DNA of 7,641 bases from SIG78 sp045533055 (lineage in GTDB: Bacteria > Verrucomicrobiota > Lentisphaeria > Victivallales > Victivallaceae), in NCBI GenBank assembly GCA_045533055.1, contig JAZSHD010000177.1, positions 1-7,641 of the forward strand, read 5' to 3'. Below, piece by piece: positions 6,437 through 7,641 of this stretch (the stretch's first letter is position 1; each line of letters opens with the position of its first letter). The notes beneath the pieces were generated by a model. The model was not told where the DNA came from. It ran no database searches and worked only from the letters and a program-made list of their open reading frames with translations. The position numbers were made by a program, and so were the translations under genes.

Positions 6437-7297
6437 ATGATGCAGTTACCCTTTGCACTCGATCTCTCCGGCAAAGTCGCAGTCGTTACCGGCGGCGGCG
6501 GCGTGCTCTGCGGCATGATGGCAAAAGCTATCGCAGCCAGCGGGGCAAAAGTAGCGATTCTTGACCTTCGTGCGGAAAATGCCCAGAAGGTAGCCGACGA
6601 AATCAAGGCCGACGGTGGCGAAGCCATCGGTATTGCAGCGAATGTGCTGGAAATCGAAAGCCTGCAGGCTGCGGAAAAAGAGATCACCGCCAAGTATGGT
6701 ACTTGCGATATTCTCATCAACGGCGCTGGCGGCAACCACCCCAAAGGCACCACCAGCAAGGAATATCTGGAAAAGGTGGATTTGGCAGGAGCAGTGGAAG
6801 GTGTTACCACCTTCTTCGATCTGGACCCAAACGGTGTAAGTTTTGTCTTTAATCTGAACTTCCTCGGCACCCTGTTGCCCACCCAGGTCTTTGCCCGGGC
6901 GATGGCGGAAAAAGGCAACGGCTGTATTGTGAATATTTCCAGCATGAACGCCTTTACGCCGCTGACCAAGATTCCGGCATACAGCGGTGCCAAAGCGGCT
7001 ATCAGCAACTTTACCGCATGGCTGGCAGTACACTTTGCCAAGGTGGGGATCCGGGTAAACGCTATTGCTCCGGGCTTCTTCCTGACTGACCAGAACCGTG
7101 CACTGCTGACCAATGCCGACGGCAGTTTGACCGCCCGCGGCAACAAGATCATCGAACATACTCCTATGGGTAAATTCGGTAAGCCCGAAGATTTGATCGG
7201 AGCATTGCAGTTCCTGCTCAACGAACAGGCTTCCGGGTTTGTTAATGGTATAGTTATACCGATCGACGGAGCTTTCAACGCATACAGCGGCGTCTGA
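6437..7297 (+). CDS. SDR oxidoreductase, UxuB/YjmF-type D-mannonate oxidoreductase (fructuronate reductase)
   Basis: 286-residue short-chain dehydrogenase, probably interconverting D-fructuronate and D-mannonate with NAD(P)H in hexuronate breakdown. Nucleotide-binding glycine motif VTGGGGVLCG (17-26), acidic D43 after the second strand, NGAGGNHP (95-102), N141, the catalytic S169 in ISSMNAF, and Y182/K186 in the YSGAK motif are all present. The runs NGAGGNHPK, FDLDP, NISSMNAFTPLTKIPAYSGA and APGFF, and the end AYSGV, closely match Bacillus subtilis YjmF/UxuB as I remember it, and unlike generic SDRs; EC 1.1.1.57 is therefore the best specific call, though other sugar-acid reductases of the same subfamily cannot be excluded. 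Two stop codons stand in tandem (TGA TAG). The gene is transcribed alone, divergently from mcsA, with a strong terminator 18 bases behind it. No mannonate dehydratase (uxuA) or uronate isomerase is in view. Confidence 0.9.
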   Translation: MMQLPFALDLSGKVAVVTGGGGVLCGMMAKAIAASGAKVAILDLRAENAQKVADEIKADGGEAIGIAANVLEIESLQAAEKEITAKYGTCDILINGAGGNHPKGTTSKEYLEKVDLAGAVEGVTTFFDLDPNGVSFVFNLNFLGTLLPTQVFARAMAEKGNGCIVNISSMNAFTPLTKIPAYSGAKAAISNFTAWLAVHFAKVGIRVNAIAPGFFLTDQNRALLTNADGSLTARGNKIIEHTPMGKFGKPEDLIGALQFLLNEQASGFVNGIVIPIDGAFNAYSGV

Positions 7298-7315
7298 TAG
7301 AAGTAAGAAGCAAGG

Positions 7316-7347
7316 AAAAGCTGCGGCAAAAGCCGCAGCTTTTTTTT
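7316..7347 (+). terminator. Intrinsic terminator of the SDR gene
   Basis: Arm AAAAGCTGCGGC (7316-7327), loop AAAA, and arm GCCGCAGCTTTT (7332-7343), followed by further T to 7347. The core is an eight-base GC-rich stem with A-T extension, a textbook Rho-independent terminator for rightward transcription. The A-run before the stem also gives a U-tract in the opposite direction, so it may work both ways. Confidence 0.93.
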
Positions 7348-7376
7348 GTGCAAAAAAAACGGGGACCGACAAAGTA

Positions 7377-7394
7377 CGACCTGTCCGACAAGCC
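7377..7394 (+). repeat. 18-base direct repeat bracketing the repeat cluster, left copy
   Basis: cgacctgtccgacaagcc here and cgacctgtccaacaagcc at 7597-7614 agree at 17 of 18 bases. It contains one unit of the ctgtccgac nonamer and runs directly into the first stem-loop. Confidence 0.6.
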
Positions 7395-7426
7395 GCCACA
7401 CACACTATTGCTCGCCGGGGGCGGCA
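7392..7426 (+). repeat. 35-base stem-loop element, copy A
   Basis: Begins GCCGCC (7392-7397) and ends GGCGGC (7420-7425), enclosing a 22-base loop with attgctcgccgg. It matches copy B (7544-7578) at 31 of 35 positions without gaps. No coding potential is apparent. Confidence 0.7.
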
Positions 7427-7430
7427 CGAT

Positions 7431-7496
7431 TTCCCATACTCTCCCATACTCTCCCATACTCTCCCATACTCTCTCATACTTTCCCATATTTTCCCA
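7431..7496 (+). repeat. Tandem decamer array, six units plus a partial
   Basis: Units of ten bases with consensus ctcccatact. Three units are identical (7441-7470), the flanking units differ by one to three bases, and a partial unit ttccca closes the array. Four consecutive CCC tracts (7433, 7443, 7453, 7463) are each separated by exactly seven bases, so the minus strand fits the G3-N7 four-tract quadruplex pattern. Because ten is not a multiple of three, translation cycles through all frames, and it is unlikely to be coding. Confidence 0.9.
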
Positions 7497-7497
7497 A

Positions 7498-7539
7498 GCC
7501 GCCATCTACCATTCCGCCCGCGTATGCGGCAAAGGCGGC
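7498..7539 (+). repeat. Stem-loop with GCCGCC/GGCGGC ends (element C)
   Basis: GCCGCC (7498-7503) and GGCGGC (7534-7539) enclose 30 bases that hold a small inner hairpin, CCGC-gtat-GCGG (7518-7529). The ends are as in copies A and B, but the interior is different. Its right arm can also pair with the left arm of copy B. Confidence 0.5.
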
Positions 7540-7543
7540 ACCA

Positions 7544-7578
7544 GCCGCCACGCACTTTATTGCTCGCCGGTGGCGGCA
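7544..7578 (+). repeat. 35-base stem-loop element, copy B
   Basis: Perfect 8-base arms GCCGCCAC (7544-7551) and GTGGCGGC (7570-7577) around an 18-base loop. It is the counterpart of copy A at 7392-7426 (31 of 35 identical) in the same orientation, 152 bases downstream. Confidence 0.7.
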
Positions 7579-7582
7579 AGCA

Positions 7583-7609
7583 CTGTCCGACCTGTCCGAC
7601 CTGTCCAAC
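7583..7609 (+). repeat. Tandem nonamer array, three units
   Basis: ctgtccgac, ctgtccgac and ctgtccaac follow each other without gaps. A single further unit lies at 7381-7389, on the other side of the cluster. Confidence 0.8.
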
Positions 7610-7614
7610 AAGCC
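7597..7614 (+). repeat. 18-base direct repeat bracketing the repeat cluster, right copy
   Basis: Partner of 7377-7394 (17 of 18 bases identical, same orientation). The two copies frame the stem-loops and the decamer array, spanning 238 bases from end to end. Confidence 0.6.
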
Positions 7615-7641
7615 TTGCCGCGGCGAAGCTTCAGCGTAGCC

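Larger units (their letters stand above)
7348..7641. other. Non-coding repeat-rich intergenic stretch
   Basis: About 294 bases to the window end without a credible gene. Besides the named repeats it holds a palindromic tail: GCCGCGGC at 7617-7624 and GAAGCTTC at 7625-7632, with the window ending nine bases further on. Open frames across it have no ribosome site and are made of repeat translations. The whole may be a composite of short interspersed elements; the right boundary is not in view. Confidence 0.6.

Noticed and set aside
6446..7579. Long minus-strand open frames (up to 377 codons) opposite the SDR gene and running into the repeat cluster.
   Set aside because: The SDR gene is certain on the plus strand; these frames read through the terminator and the decamer repeats and resemble no protein.
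7377..7614. CRISPR array or integron attC site.
   Set aside because: Repeats are 9-10 bases in direct tandem without spacers, the 35-base element has only two copies, and no RYYYAAC/GTTRRRY core sites or cas genes are seen.
7346..7639. Plus-strand open frame of 97 codons over the right-end repeats.
   Set aside because: It starts inside the terminator tail, has no ribosome site, and its protein is translated repeat (Ser-Pro-Ile-Leu type).

Overview
The window holds seven protein-coding genes and a repeat-rich non-coding right end. It looks like chromosomal DNA of a Gram-negative-type bacterium. The truncated MurE carries the DNPR signature of meso-diaminopimelate ligases. The mcsA-mcsB pair occurs here without an adjacent ctsR or clpC, unlike the classical Firmicutes operon. 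I lean towards the PVC group, perhaps Lentisphaerota, from general gene style only; this is an inference of low to moderate confidence.

Layout: (1) Positions 1-828 (+) encode the C-terminal half or more of MurE, cut by the window edge. (2) Positions 6221 down to 818 (-) are a tightly packed leftward gene string: mcsA, mcsB, a membrane-bound PAS histidine kinase, an amidohydrolase and an EamA/DMT-type transporter. Spacing is short (8-base overlap, 44 or 14 bases, 27 bases, 4 bases), so it is probably one operon. Its last gene converges on murE and overlaps it by 11 bases. (3) Positions 6222-6436 are a divergent control region with candidate promoters in both directions, an 11-base direct repeat and an 18-base palindrome. 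(4) Positions 6437-7297 (+) are an SDR oxidoreductase closely resembling the Bacillus UxuB/YjmF type (fructuronate reductase / D-mannonate oxidoreductase), closed by a strong intrinsic terminator. (5) Positions 7348-7641 have no credible gene. They hold three GCCGCC...GGCGGC stem-loops, two of them diverged copies of one 35-base element. They also hold a decamer array whose minus strand fits a G-quadruplex pattern, and nonamer repeats that bracket the cluster.

How the genes may work together: McsA (zinc-binding adaptor) and McsB (protein-arginine kinase) normally tag damaged proteins for ClpC-ClpP. Here they are followed by an orphan sensor kinase, a metal-dependent hydrolase and an exporter, suggesting a sensing/stress/metabolite-export unit; the link is inferred only from gene order. 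The McsB sequence differs from the Bacillus type at several active-site positions and in the phosphoarginine-receptor motif, which I consider the most interesting protein-level observation. The repeat cluster at the right end is the most interesting DNA-level one.
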